From IMG/VR virus record IMGVR_UViG_3300037485_001404, positions 1-64,000 of that record: DNA of 64,000 bases; one strand, written 5' to 3'. The notes below the pieces were generated by a model that was not told the origin of the DNA, ran no database searches, and was given only the letters and a program-made list of their open reading frames with translations. The DNA is from a virus. Positions 42,937 to 52,007 of this stretch are shown piece by piece. Position 1 is the first letter of the stretch. Each line of letters starts with the position of its first letter. The position numbers were made by a program, and so were the translations under genes.

Positions 42937-43901
42937 GTGGACAATATCAACTCAGGGAAATCACAATCCCCAGTCAGTTACGTCTTGTCACCAATGCCGA
43001 TCCTTTACTGCTTCCACTGGGAACTATTTCCGGTGTCGATGCTTCTACCCTTACTACCTCGGTTGTTGTAACCGCAGTAGCTAATATCCCAGCTCAGACC
43101 GCAGCTATGATGATCCAAGAATCATGGGATGGTGGTGTTACCTGGGATGATCTTTCAGGTCTGGACGCGGATACCATTAACGCTGTAGGTACTTTCAAGG
43201 TCAAATTTACCAACACTACAGGTATTTGTTCCCCTCAAATTAGGTTGAAGATCACTCCAACAGGGAATGGAACGCTGTATCTCACCAAGGTATACTGTAC
43301 CACCAATCCGCATGGGCAGATTATTCCCCGTGACTCCTTTACCGCTACAGGTGCTGGCACTACGGATTTCGGAGCTTCGGCTACTGCGTTGCGATGTGCT
43401 TCGCTGCTAGGTAATGTTAATGGCATTGCAGACTTTGGAGCGGGGGTAGCCACTGCTCAAACTCTTAGGGTGTATGATGCTGCCGCTGCTTCAGGAATTA
43501 CAGTAAATCATACTGACCTATTAGCTATCCAAGCACAGCTTACTACTATGCTGGGATACATCGATGGGCTTGAGACACTCGTAACTGATTTGAAAACCCA
43601 GGATAAACCAGAATACTCTTCTGCATTCGCTCCTGTTAGCGGGTTGTCTCTCGTATTGGTATCTAATGTCTGGCTCCAATTCATTGCCAGTACATCTGCA
43701 AAAGCAGTAAGATTCCAATATGTAAACGAATCAGGGTATGCTATTGAACTAGGCTTTGGGGCTGGTGGAGCGGAAGCGTCTAAGGTCGTACTAGCAGAAG
43801 CGGGAGATGTTGATCTTCTGATACCTGCAGGCACCCGGCTCTCCCTTAGATGCGCCACTTCAAACACGCTCCCTGTATTCTGGTTTAGTGCATTTGTTTG
43901 A
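42933..43901 (+). CDS. Virion/tail protein, 322 aa, beta-rich
   Basis: Beta-rich, Thr/Ala/Gly/Val-rich. The first ~140 residues (SWDGGVTWDDLSG, IRLKITPTGNGTLYLTKVY) resemble the preceding 140-aa protein in style, followed by a helix around LLAIQAQLTTMLGYIDGL and a second beta domain. Likely a fibre or tail-knob component preceding the large fibre gene. The stop overlaps a TTGACA box of a possible promoter (43898-43925). Confidence 0.6.
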   Translation: MSGQYQLREITIPSQLRLVTNADPLLLPLGTISGVDASTLTTSVVVTAVANIPAQTAAMMIQESWDGGVTWDDLSGLDADTINAVGTFKVKFTNTTGICSPQIRLKITPTGNGTLYLTKVYCTTNPHGQIIPRDSFTATGAGTTDFGASATALRCASLLGNVNGIADFGAGVATAQTLRVYDAAAASGITVNHTDLLAIQAQLTTMLGYIDGLETLVTDLKTQDKPEYSSAFAPVSGLSLVLVSNVWLQFIASTSAKAVRFQYVNESGYAIELGFGAGGAEASKVVLAEAGDVDLLIPAGTRLSLRCATSNTLPVFWFSAFV

Positions 43902-43925
43902 CAAAGGATTAACTCATACTAGGTG
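43898..43925 (+). promoter_or_regulatory. Possible promoter before the tail fibre gene
   Basis: TTGACA (43898-43903) overlaps the upstream stop; a 16-base spacer leads to TAGGTG (43920-43925), a poor -10 box. Listed because the same TTGACA-N16/17-TAGG arrangement recurs at 4121 and at 55367-55394. An AAGGAGG ribosome site precedes the fibre ATG. Confidence 0.3.
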
Positions 43926-43951
43926 AAAGCCTACTTTCCAAGGAGGAAACT

Positions 43952-46441
43952 ATGAGTATAAAGAATTCAGGAACAACTCGACACGGACGACTAACAAAGA
44001 TTCTGTCTGATGATGGAATCGAAATGAAGGACGCTGCACGGATCAGGTCAGGAGCCGTTGACCCTTCTGTCACTGCAGTAGACGCACCTGCTGCGTCACT
44101 CTATATGAGTTCTGCCACAGGCAAACTATACAGGAAATCTGACGCGGGACTGACTACAAACTGGCAGCTTCTGAACTTCAGCGAGTTCACGAATGACCCG
44201 ACAGGATTCATTAACGAAGAGACAATTGTCGTCACGTATGATGGACCAAACCGACAGTTCTCTCTGTACAACACAGCGACTCCAACGAAGATTGAGTTCC
44301 TGTTGCTTGGGAAATATTACACGTACCCTGCATCTGTCGGAGTTCCATGGATTGTCCCTACGGTCCTAGGGGGCGCAACACCTATCCAACACACAAATGC
44401 AGATGGTATCTATTACCTGCGTGTGAGTGGAGGAAAAGGTGGATACACTCTAGGGCAAGTGGTATTCGACATCGTTCCTCAGCTATTCACAGACCTTCAA
44501 ATCGCTGTCGCTTTCAAAAATGCTACTGCACAATTCGGTATGCGAGAATGCCATAACTTCATGCCTCACGAGGACCATGAAGAGTTCCACTACACGAATG
44601 GATGCTACCTTCGTGCCGCTGCTGTGCTGACAGGCTACACTCTCCCGTCTACAAACACAGCACAAAATATGATCGCTGTTGCACAGATCACAGTCTATGA
44701 TGAAGATTTGTCAACGTCGATTCTCGCAACACCTGCAGCCGTGTGGAATGTGAACACCTACACTTCCGGTGCGTATACTATTGCGTACCATGCCGGTCCT
44801 GCAGGACTGATCAACTTCTATACCACAGCACAAGTGCCGTATATCTCGAATGCTGCAGCTCCTGCCACTGCAGACGCAACGCCTATCAACTACACGTCAC
44901 TCGTCGCTGGAACAGGAACTCTGACGAATGTTGCGGAAGATAACTACGTCAATATCTTCACCCTAGCTCTTCCTGTCACCGCAGATGCCGAGTCACAGAA
45001 ATTCCGGCGCATATTCTTCACAGGGCAGAGAACCTTCACGACTCTCGCCGCTGCACAGCTTGAAGTTCCGTCCCAAGTAGATTTTGGGCAGCTTAGAACT
45101 GCTCTGCCTGAGATGGTCGTGACCTCGATGATCTCGTACCGAAAGAATGCTCTGGGGGTAGGCGCTGTCGCATCAAGTATGGGTCAGTGCATGCTCGATG
45201 CCACGGCAACTCCTGTCGTGTTCACGGGAACAAGGGCTTCGCTCATTGGTGTGACTGGCGTGTCACCCTCGGACCATCAGTCCCTCTCCAATCGGAATGC
45301 CACAGGCGCGACTGTGGCTGATTGCACCCATCCGTCCTACGCTATCAGTACAGAAGGGGTTGCATGGACTGGTGGAGGCGTCCTGAGCGCCACAGAGCTT
45401 ACGGTGCAATCGTCCCTCGATAAGCTGTCAAGCACATTCGCCGGGACAGGAGCTGTCGGTCTTGTCAGCGCAGCGGCACAGAACTTCAGCGGGGCGAAAA
45501 GCTTCTTAGCCCTCGCCACTGCAGTACTCGGCCTAGCAGTGACAGGAGGTGTTGCTGCGGCTGGTACTCTGTCCCGAGCAACGACTATCTGGAACCTTGG
45601 AAACGCACTCACAATCAATGAGACAGGATGTGTCATTGACAGAGTAGCTGGCGGGGATATTGCAATTGGTGGTGTTGCTGCTGTCGCAACATCCATTACG
45701 CTTGGAAAAGCCAGCGCCACAACATGCACAACTTCGGTTGTCGATACGACAGAAGCGACGGTCGGCGGCTTAGGTGCGCTGAAGGTTTCGGGTGGTATCT
45801 ATGTTACCAAAGCATTGTTTGGTGGCAGCACAGCCACATTCGCGACGAGTGTGAGTGCACCACATCTTATTTGTCCCACTGGCGGAACAGCAGCTACCAC
45901 AAAAATCACGCTGTCTGGCACGACTTGGCAGTTTGGACTTGATACCACTGTGAAGAGTTCCATTACCGAAGCAGGCGCGGCGGTGTTTGCGACGAGCATA
46001 ACAAGTCCAATTCATTCTCTTAATTCAGACTCTATAAACGCAGGACTACGCTTCAACGACGCGGCTGGGACAACGGCGCGGTGGTGGCTAGGGAACAGAC
46101 AAGCAGACAATTATTTCTACGTGCTGGCAGCAGGCGCAACCGACGTGATGAATTGCTCACCAACAGGCGCGTGGACGTTTCCGGTGTCGGCCACCATTGG
46201 CACTGCCAGTGGAACTGAAGCACAGACAATTCACGGGTATGTACAAATTGCTGGCCATGCTGCAGGTAAAGTTGGTTTCTTCGGAACAGCGGCTGCAGTT
46301 CAAGCAACGGTAGCAGATGCGGCAGTATCGTTCAGAAGTGACACATTAGGAAATCTCGCAACAGATTGTGGATCACTGCAAACCGCAGTAAACGTGTTAA
46401 TAGATGCATTACAAGCATACGGGTTCGTGAAAGCAGCGTAA
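43952..46441 (+). CDS. Tail fibre / adhesin-like protein, 829 aa
   Basis: Long beta-rich protein. The N-terminal part (SGTTRHGRLTKILSDDGIEM, then ASLYMSSATGKLYRKS) resembles virion-attachment modules of fibres. The central and C-terminal part has repetitive Thr/Ala/Gly-rich strands, including GALKVSGGIYVTKALFGG, a motif often seen in phage tail fibres, and a short helical end (LGNLATDCGSLQTAVNVLID) typical of a trimer tip or assembly segment. Role: host recognition. Base composition is visibly more GC-rich than the AT-rich glycosyltransferase genes downstream, hinting at separate origin. Receptor unknown. Confidence 0.72.
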   Translation: MSIKNSGTTRHGRLTKILSDDGIEMKDAARIRSGAVDPSVTAVDAPAASLYMSSATGKLYRKSDAGLTTNWQLLNFSEFTNDPTGFINEETIVVTYDGPNRQFSLYNTATPTKIEFLLLGKYYTYPASVGVPWIVPTVLGGATPIQHTNADGIYYLRVSGGKGGYTLGQVVFDIVPQLFTDLQIAVAFKNATAQFGMRECHNFMPHEDHEEFHYTNGCYLRAAAVLTGYTLPSTNTAQNMIAVAQITVYDEDLSTSILATPAAVWNVNTYTSGAYTIAYHAGPAGLINFYTTAQVPYISNAAAPATADATPINYTSLVAGTGTLTNVAEDNYVNIFTLALPVTADAESQKFRRIFFTGQRTFTTLAAAQLEVPSQVDFGQLRTALPEMVVTSMISYRKNALGVGAVASSMGQCMLDATATPVVFTGTRASLIGVTGVSPSDHQSLSNRNATGATVADCTHPSYAISTEGVAWTGGGVLSATELTVQSSLDKLSSTFAGTGAVGLVSAAAQNFSGAKSFLALATAVLGLAVTGGVAAAGTLSRATTIWNLGNALTINETGCVIDRVAGGDIAIGGVAAVATSITLGKASATTCTTSVVDTTEATVGGLGALKVSGGIYVTKALFGGSTATFATSVSAPHLICPTGGTAATTKITLSGTTWQFGLDTTVKSSITEAGAAVFATSITSPIHSLNSDSINAGLRFNDAAGTTARWWLGNRQADNYFYVLAAGATDVMNCSPTGAWTFPVSATIGTASGTEAQTIHGYVQIAGHAAGKVGFFGTAAAVQATVADAAVSFRSDTLGNLATDCGSLQTAVNVLIDALQAYGFVKAA

Positions 46442-46455
46442 CAAGGAGAGACAGT

Positions 46456-46794
46456 ATGAAGTTTAATTTGAATGTGGAAATCATAGGGATCAACGGAAAA
46501 CCAATGACGAAAGAGGTTGGAGGTAAGGAAAACGACACCTTTCTCAATATCTGCAAAAGCGTAGTTTCATCTGTTCACCCAGATGACCCTAAGAACCTTG
46601 AGCATCTTAATAAGTCGATGAAGATTTATGAAAAGCTCGAAGCAGCAGTTGACGGTGAGGTAGAGTTCAAGAAAGAGTCTATGGTGTGGATTAGGGACAG
46701 AATGCAGAAGTTCCAACTAAATAACCTTGTCATCTTTAAGTTCACAAAGCTTTTCGATGAACCGTTGACGCAGGGCCAATTAGACGAGGTTTAA
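46456..46794 (+). CDS. Small hypothetical protein, 112 aa, after tail fibre
   Basis: Start set at ATG 46456, 5 bases after AAGGAG, not at an upstream in-frame ATG inside the fibre gene. Mixed alpha/beta, charged, no motif recognised. Immediately follows the fibre gene, where many phages carry a fibre-assembly chaperone or a small tail accessory protein. Either is possible. Confidence 0.6.
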   Translation: MKFNLNVEIIGINGKPMTKEVGGKENDTFLNICKSVVSSVHPDDPKNLEHLNKSMKIYEKLEAAVDGEVEFKKESMVWIRDRMQKFQLNNLVIFKFTKLFDEPLTQGQLDEV

Positions 46795-46797
46795 GCT

Positions 46798-47025
46798 ATG
46801 GCGAAAAGTAATTTGACAGATGCGGAAAAAGCTGAATTTACCTTGTGTAGTACCTCTTACCTTCATGAGCAACTAGGTCAGATTTTCCCTAATTGGGCAT
46901 CTGATATGGAGCGAATGATGCACGAATGGGTCGATGCAGGAACACTGTCGGCAGCGAGTAAGGCAAAGATTAAGACTGAGATTACTGCTGACAGTATAGC
47001 TTACAAGGCGAAAGGAAAGAAGTAA
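46798..47025 (+). CDS. Small hypothetical protein, 75 aa
   Basis: Small helical protein (SDMERMMHEWVDAGTLSAASK) ending in a basic tail. Begins 3 bases after the preceding stop, and its stop shares base 47025 with the next gene. No family recognised. It could act with the preceding 112-aa protein. Confidence 0.55.
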   Translation: MAKSNLTDAEKAEFTLCSTSYLHEQLGQIFPNWASDMERMMHEWVDAGTLSAASKAKIKTEITADSIAYKAKGKK

Positions 47026-47609
47026 TGCATCTCGGTGAAAGATTCTATACTGATTCTGAATTGAAAGACTTCGGTTTCAAAAGCCTCGGAAGAAATGTTC
47101 GGATCAAAAGAAATGCTGGGATCTATTTCACCGAGAATATCTCTATCGGAGACAACGTAAGAGTCGATGACTTCACTGTCATCGTAGCAAGTAAAGAACC
47201 TGTAGTGATAGGAAGCCATGTCCATATAGCCAGTCTTTGCTATATTGCAGGTAGTGACGGTTTCGTTATGGAAGATTTCTCTGGGTTTTCTCCCGGTGTA
47301 CTAGCCTTCACTGGAAGTGATGACTATACCGGGGGGAAACTCACCAATCCTACTATTCCACACCAGTATGCTGGAGGACCTGCAGGTAAAATAATCCTCG
47401 GTAGACACGTTATCATTGGAGCTGGTACTATCCTTCTGCCTAAAACTTCATTAGGGGAAGGATGTTCTGTAGGAGCAGCTTCCTTAGTTAAGTCTGGGGA
47501 TTATCCTCCTTGGGGTATCTATGTGGGATCTCCTGCTAGATGGCTTAAACAAAGGAAGAAAGACCTACTTACACTAGAAAAGAAGTTCTTGGAGGAATGG
47601 AATCAATGA
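47025..47609 (+). CDS. Left-handed beta-helix acyltransferase
   Basis: 194 residues with a run of hexapeptide repeats ([LIV]-G-x4 rungs such as IGDNVRVDD, IGSHVHIAS, LGRHVIIGAGTILLP, LGEGCSVGA), and a typical insertion loop. The end is GIYVGSPARWLKQRKKD, characteristic of the galactoside/xenobiotic acetyltransferase (WbbJ/LacA-like) class. Known activity of the class: acetyl or acyl transfer from CoA to a sugar hydroxyl or amine. It opens a block of sugar-handling genes after the fibre genes and likely decorates a glycan. Confidence 0.85.
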   Translation: MHLGERFYTDSELKDFGFKSLGRNVRIKRNAGIYFTENISIGDNVRVDDFTVIVASKEPVVIGSHVHIASLCYIAGSDGFVMEDFSGFSPGVLAFTGSDDYTGGKLTNPTIPHQYAGGPAGKIILGRHVIIGAGTILLPKTSLGEGCSVGAASLVKSGDYPPWGIYVGSPARWLKQRKKDLLTLEKKFLEEWNQ

Positions 47610-48265
47610 TAGTAGATGTAGTAATGCTTGCGGATTCTAAATCTCCATCTTTGATACAGATGACTCAGAATGCTATTGACACGCTTCATGCCAGTGAGAC
47701 TGATCATCAGTTCAATGTAATTCTAGTAGAGTCTAATCCGCATTTCAAGGGCTATGAAAATGCTCACAACATACATCCAGACTTTAAGTTCAACTATCAC
47801 GGATATATGAAATATGGGTTGCAGCACATCTCTCAACAGTTCTCTGATTTCATCTGTCTAGCAAACAACGATCTAATATTCCATAACCGATGGTTCTCTA
47901 AAATTCTAGAAGCTAGTGAAGCATTACCCGCTGTCCAATCATTCTCTTCTTTCAGTCCAAATGACCCGTGGCCGCATGAATCTGGTTGGTTTCTAGGATA
48001 TGGAGTTGGTGGAGTCGTTACAGGCTGGTTCCTTACTATGAAAAGAGAGATTCTAGATATCATCGACCTCTCAGAAGATGTTTCCTTCTGGTGTTCTGAT
48101 AATATCTACAACGATGAACTGATTAAGCATAAAATTCTACACGCTCTTGTTAGAGATAGCCACGTTACACACTTGGGAGGGTCTACTCTTTTCACCCTAT
48201 CCTCAGCGGATATCGGAAGACTCACTGCCGGACAGGTTGAAGCCTACAATAAGAGGATTAAATGA
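47606..48265 (+). CDS. GT2-like glycosyltransferase, 219 aa
   Basis: GT-A-type fold: start VDVVMLADSKSPSL, a parallel-strand section ending in CLANNDLIFHNRW (the NND stands where the metal/nucleotide-sugar binding DXD sits), and a C-terminal helix segment. I use ATG 47606, overlapping the previous stop, since the earlier ATG is too close to the GGAGG. Compact for the family but without truncation signs. Substrate not readable from sequence. Confidence 0.65.
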   Translation: MIVDVVMLADSKSPSLIQMTQNAIDTLHASETDHQFNVILVESNPHFKGYENAHNIHPDFKFNYHGYMKYGLQHISQQFSDFICLANNDLIFHNRWFSKILEASEALPAVQSFSSFSPNDPWPHESGWFLGYGVGGVVTGWFLTMKREILDIIDLSEDVSFWCSDNIYNDELIKHKILHALVRDSHVTHLGGSTLFTLSSADIGRLTAGQVEAYNKRIK

Positions 48266-49005
48266 AAATACACATCGTATCTCCTCCATATCACTCTTCG
48301 TCAGGGGGAATTAAGGTTCTTCACTATTTAGGATATCTTGCCAATTGGCTAGGACATTCGGTTGATATGCGTACCCTAGGCATGAATCCAGACTGGGGGC
48401 CTTATCATAAGACTGTCATAAACCCAGATATCTACATTCACCCCGAGATAAACCCTGCTACTACCCCAGAAGATGGAAATATTGTCAGATGGGCACTGTA
48501 TTATCCAGGGAGAATAGCTGGGCCAGTGCCTTACCCGGAACATGAACTGGTTTACAGCTTCCACACCAAATACTTGGAAGAAACACAGAAAGCATCCCCT
48601 CACAGGCCAGTAAAAGTATTTTGCTTGTCAGCAGTAGAGCTTCCGGGGTTTACATTTCCCGTAGAACGTACAAATTTGACTTGTTTCTGGGAAGGTAAGG
48701 GAGATAGAACAGGCACACCTACTGAAACTCAAGCAAATGAGATAACAAGAGGCTGGCCTGCTCCACGATCTGAGCTTATTAAGTTTTTTAAGCAGTGTAA
48801 GACTCTATATTCTTGCGATCCATGCTCAGCTATCAACGATGAAGCTATAATGTGTGGGTGTAAAGTAATGCTGTGGGACGGTAAGCAATATAATCCCTAC
48901 ACTGAAGCTGATCCCGAACTGGTGCCTATGGAGATGACTCGGGATTTGAAAAAAGTTGAGCTTTTCCTTAATGAAGTCGCCAAACATTTTTGGATTAAAG
49001 AATGA
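48262..49005 (+). CDS. GT-B-like glycosyltransferase, 247 aa
   Basis: Opens MKIHIVSPPYHSSSGGIKVL, a typical GT-B/GT4 N-terminus with Gly-rich turn. The C-terminal part has LYSCDPCSAINDEAIMCGCK, resembling the nucleotide-sugar binding loop of GT4 enzymes in which E precedes an aliphatic/CG pair. Short for GT4 (usual ~350), so the domains are reduced. Overlaps both neighbours by 4 bases, giving a coupled three-gene block. Confidence 0.65.
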   Translation: MKIHIVSPPYHSSSGGIKVLHYLGYLANWLGHSVDMRTLGMNPDWGPYHKTVINPDIYIHPEINPATTPEDGNIVRWALYYPGRIAGPVPYPEHELVYSFHTKYLEETQKASPHRPVKVFCLSAVELPGFTFPVERTNLTCFWEGKGDRTGTPTETQANEITRGWPAPRSELIKFFKQCKTLYSCDPCSAINDEAIMCGCKVMLWDGKQYNPYTEADPELVPMEMTRDLKKVELFLNEVAKHFWIKE

Positions 49006-49736
49006 AAATAGGAATAGGTATCACGACAAGAAATAGACCAGAACTTTTAGCCTATGCTTTGAAGCATTTCTTAACTTTCCCTACCTTCCATAAGTCAATT
49101 ATCGTAGTTTCGGACGATGATTCAGATGAAGCACCGAAGATACCAGAAGAAGTACACCTTCTTACCTCGAATACTAGGCTTGGAATAGCTAAGAATAAGA
49201 ATAAATGCGTAGATTACCTTAGATCTCAGGGTGTAGACCACTATTTCTTGTTCGACGATGACTGTTTTCCTATCAAATATGCCTGGGATTTACCATTTAT
49301 AGCTCTTTCAGCTACAGATAACATCCACCATAGCCTATACCTGGTAGCTGCTGGTGAGGTTTCTGTGAAGGAGACCCATGAACACTATCTTTCTTACTAC
49401 AATTGTGGTGGATACTGTCTATTCTTCACGAAACATGCCATGGATCTACTGCAAGGAATGAATCCTGAGTTCGGAATCTATGGTTTCGAGCATTCTGAAC
49501 TGTCTAAACGTGCTTTCGATAAAGGTTTGACAGGGTTGAACCAGTTCAATGCTCCTATTAGAGCATCCGAATACCTATTTTCTCTCGATATGGATTCCGG
49601 TTGGCTTCACAAAGAGTCGCCTTTGGGTCCTTTCACAGGGGTTTTCACCTCTTCTGTTGAAAGAGAACGGCCTCTAATTGCTGGATATATCGAAGAAAAT
49701 AGGAAGGTGTATGAAAAAATTGTCCTAGGGAAATAA
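49002..49736 (+). CDS. GT2-like glycosyltransferase, 244 aa
   Basis: GT-A fold: MKIGIGITTRNRPELLAYAL, then VVSDDDSDE and HYFLFDDDCFP, the second being the likely DXD metal site. Family knowledge: GT2 inverting transferases using nucleotide-diphospho sugars. Third glycosyltransferase-like gene of the block. No membrane segment, so it probably works on soluble acceptors (virion protein or DNA) or on a lipid carrier brought by host enzymes. Confidence 0.78.
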   Translation: MKIGIGITTRNRPELLAYALKHFLTFPTFHKSIIVVSDDDSDEAPKIPEEVHLLTSNTRLGIAKNKNKCVDYLRSQGVDHYFLFDDDCFPIKYAWDLPFIALSATDNIHHSLYLVAAGEVSVKETHEHYLSYYNCGGYCLFFTKHAMDLLQGMNPEFGIYGFEHSELSKRAFDKGLTGLNQFNAPIRASEYLFSLDMDSGWLHKESPLGPFTGVFTSSVERERPLIAGYIEENRKVYEKIVLGK

Positions 49737-49768
49737 TTGTGTTAACGTCTTGCTCACGGAGAGAGCTT

Positions 49769-50014
49769 ATGATATTCAACCTGTTCGCGCTGTTAAGTAA
49801 TAACATCAAGAGCATACCCCTGTTGATTCTTATGGGCCTAATGGCTTGGATGGCGAGCACCCTATCTGATGTGGAGGAAGGTATCGCAGGGATGAAAACA
49901 GAAATAGCTGTAATGAATGAGAGTCTTAGATTGCATATGGTTTATACCTACCCTAATACGGGTGTTCCTGCCTTCGTTCTACCTCCTAGCCTTCAGAAAA
50001 AGGAAATACATTGA
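49769..50014 (+). CDS. Putative holin-like single-pass membrane protein, 81 aa
   Basis: Start set at ATG 49769 after CGGAGAGAG; a GTG at 49739 is possible but less well placed. A hydrophobic segment (about residues 10-30, IKSIPLLILMGLMAWMAS) is followed by a helical then Pro-containing tail. It lies directly upstream of the endolysin, separated only by a homing endonuclease gene, so a holin or spanin-type role in lysis is likely. The exact class is open. Confidence 0.58.
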   Translation: MIFNLFALLSNNIKSIPLLILMGLMAWMASTLSDVEEGIAGMKTEIAVMNESLRLHMVYTYPNTGVPAFVLPPSLQKKEIH

Positions 50015-50649
50015 ACCATACCTTAGGTAAATACATTTTTGACAGAATAAATAAACTGTTTATCCTAGATATCGTTGTCAAGAATGGAAAAACCTATTTT
50101 CAATGCTCCTGCGATTGCGGTATCCTCTGCGAAAAAGATGTCTATAAAGTCCTGTCGGGTCACACTAAATCTTGTGGCTGTAATCTGGTCAATAGGGACT
50201 ACCAAAAAAGACATGGGGGGCACAAATCTTCAGAATACGGCACCTGGGAAGCAATGAAAGCCAGATGCAACAATCCTAAAAATAAGAAATACAGGCTGTA
50301 TGGAGGAAGAGGAATAAAGGTTTGCGATAGGTGGAATGATTTTGTAAATTTCTACGAGGATATGGGCCTCCGCCCGGAAGGGTTAACTCTGGAGAGGATA
50401 GACAGTGACGGAAATTACTGCCCTGATAACTGTAAATGGGCTACTTATTCAGAGCAGAATAGAAATACAACTCAAAATCACTACCTAACTCTTGGAGAAA
50501 CTACTTTAACTATCGTTGGGTGGGCCGAGAGATTGGGATGGGATCCCGCAGTAATCCACGCTAGATTAAAATATGGCTGGTCCATAGAGGATACTTTAAC
50601 AATACCGAAAAGGAATAGGAGTCCCAATGGTACAAGAGAAGCCTTCTGA
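50011..50649 (+). CDS. HNH-type homing endonuclease-like protein (copy 2)
   Basis: Starts with TTG 50011 overlapping the upstream stop, after AAGGAAATACA. 212 residues with the same layout as the gene at 17432: Cys-rich N-terminus (CSCDCGILCEKDV, SGHTKSCGCN), the signature LYGGRGIKVCDRW, DMGLRPEG, LERIDSDGNYCPDNCKWATY, QNRNTT, then a helix-turn-helix-like end (VGWAERLGWDPAVIHARLK). It lies between the putative holin and the endolysin, overlapping the endolysin start by 23 bases, so it appears to have been inserted into the lysis cassette. Confidence 0.82.
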   Translation: MNHTLGKYIFDRINKLFILDIVVKNGKTYFQCSCDCGILCEKDVYKVLSGHTKSCGCNLVNRDYQKRHGGHKSSEYGTWEAMKARCNNPKNKKYRLYGGRGIKVCDRWNDFVNFYEDMGLRPEGLTLERIDSDGNYCPDNCKWATYSEQNRNTTQNHYLTLGETTLTIVGWAERLGWDPAVIHARLKYGWSIEDTLTIPKRNRSPNGTREAF

Positions 50650-51844
50650 TAAGTTTTTGAAATTTGTATCCGCAGTTAAGGCCGAATCAATTGAGTTTCC
50701 TGAACTGAAACCGTATCTGGTAGCCCAAGCCATTCTTGAATGTGGCAGGGGTATTACAGAGTTGTTCGACCAATACAATAACCCTTTCGGAATGCACTAC
50801 CATGATTTCCTGGCACCTTACGGTATCGGCGTTCAATATGTGGCCTGCGACGGACCTGGGCTTTATACCAAGTTTGATAATTATTCATCCGCTATTAAGG
50901 GTTTCTACAAGTGGTTCGATGCCTGGGCACACTATGGCGACTGGAGAACCGAGGCACGCAAAGGCGGGCTTGCTTTTCTGAAGCACATCGGACCTTTCTA
51001 CTGCCCTCCCGGATTCACTGAATCCTGGAAAACTGCACATGGAGGTCTTGACTATGCGGACTATATCGTTAACAACCTGCTGGTAGAAGCTAAGGTTTTG
51101 TTGAATGATGCGACAGCAACCCCCGATAAACCCACCCCAAAACCAGTACCGAAGGATTTTACCTATCTTTCTGCAGATACTGCTGAAGCAAAGAACTTGG
51201 TCAATGCTTTGGTGTCTAATTTTCCAAAAGAGTTTAGCTTTAAGCTGTATAAACCACCTACGGATACTCCAGTAGAGCCACCAAAACCCCCAAACCCGCC
51301 AACAACTGCCGGGAAAAAGATACTTCTGAACCCAGGACACAGTGCTTCTTCCCCTGGCGCGGATGGACTGTCATCTAGCGTCCATGAAGAGGTGCAAAAT
51401 CTCCTTGCCGCAAATATTATGGCCTCAGATCTCAGAGCTGCAGGGCATACTGTAGATATCTTTAGGTCAGAGAGCAATGATCTTCAAGCTGTGGGAGACA
51501 AAGCTAAGGGGTATGATGCTGCATACTCTCTCCATCACAATGCTTTTGACAAGAAAGAGCATTACGTCTGGATATTCGGCCCGAGTGGAGAAGCTAACCA
51601 AGCATCTAAAGATCTTGGAGCCAAGATTACTGCAGCAATTGGAAAAGCTCTTAATCTTGCAGATAATGGGATGGAAAAGTCGGGATATACTGTCCCCAAT
51701 CTGTTCGCGAAGAATTGCAAAGGCCCATCTGGTCTTATTGAATTCTATTTCATTGATGCATATGGGGATCTTAATGTTGTTAATGATAGAACAACTAAAG
51801 CGGCACATGCAATGGCTGGAGCAATGATTAAATACTTCGGGTGA
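50627..51844 (+). CDS. Two-domain endolysin: glucosaminidase + amidase_3
   Basis: 405 residues. Residues about 1-165 form a glucosaminidase-type domain (LVAQAILECGRG with the catalytic Glu, NNPFGMHYHD, IKGFYKWFDAW). A Pro/Lys linker follows (about 165-226). Residues about 228-405 form an N-acetylmuramoyl-L-alanine amidase (amidase_3) with the zinc ligands in LLNPGHS, HEEVQNL and SLHHNAF, and the late catalytic Glu in GLIEFYF. No signal peptide, so export by a holin is expected. Two muralytic activities in one lysin make it potent. The ribosome site AGGAGT lies in the overlapping 3' end of the endonuclease gene. Confidence 0.88.
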   Translation: MVQEKPSDKFLKFVSAVKAESIEFPELKPYLVAQAILECGRGITELFDQYNNPFGMHYHDFLAPYGIGVQYVACDGPGLYTKFDNYSSAIKGFYKWFDAWAHYGDWRTEARKGGLAFLKHIGPFYCPPGFTESWKTAHGGLDYADYIVNNLLVEAKVLLNDATATPDKPTPKPVPKDFTYLSADTAEAKNLVNALVSNFPKEFSFKLYKPPTDTPVEPPKPPNPPTTAGKKILLNPGHSASSPGADGLSSSVHEEVQNLLAANIMASDLRAAGHTVDIFRSESNDLQAVGDKAKGYDAAYSLHHNAFDKKEHYVWIFGPSGEANQASKDLGAKITAAIGKALNLADNGMEKSGYTVPNLFAKNCKGPSGLIEFYFIDAYGDLNVVNDRTTKAAHAMAGAMIKYFG

Positions 51845-51847
51845 TGT

Positions 51848-52006
51848 ATGAAAAAAGAATCAATGATTGAAGAACACCGGAGATTAGTGAGAATTCTTAC
51901 TACTGGAACTAAAGCTGAGCAATTGAAAGAAGCTAAAGGCCAGAAGGAAGAACTCAAAGAGATGATCAAACCTAAAATTCGAGAGAAACTATCAAGGAAA
52001 GGGTAG
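51848..52006 (+). CDS. Small hypothetical protein, 52 aa
   Basis: Short frame with ATG 51848 four bases after the endolysin stop and TAG at 52004-52006, one base before the next gene. Lys/Glu/Arg-rich, predicted long helix (EEHRRLVRILTTGTKAEQL). The tight packing supports a real gene. It could be a lysis-cassette regulator or coiled-coil partner; no family recognised. Confidence 0.55.
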   Translation: MKKESMIEEHRRLVRILTTGTKAEQLKEAKGQKEELKEMIKPKIREKLSRKG

Positions 52007-52007
52007 T

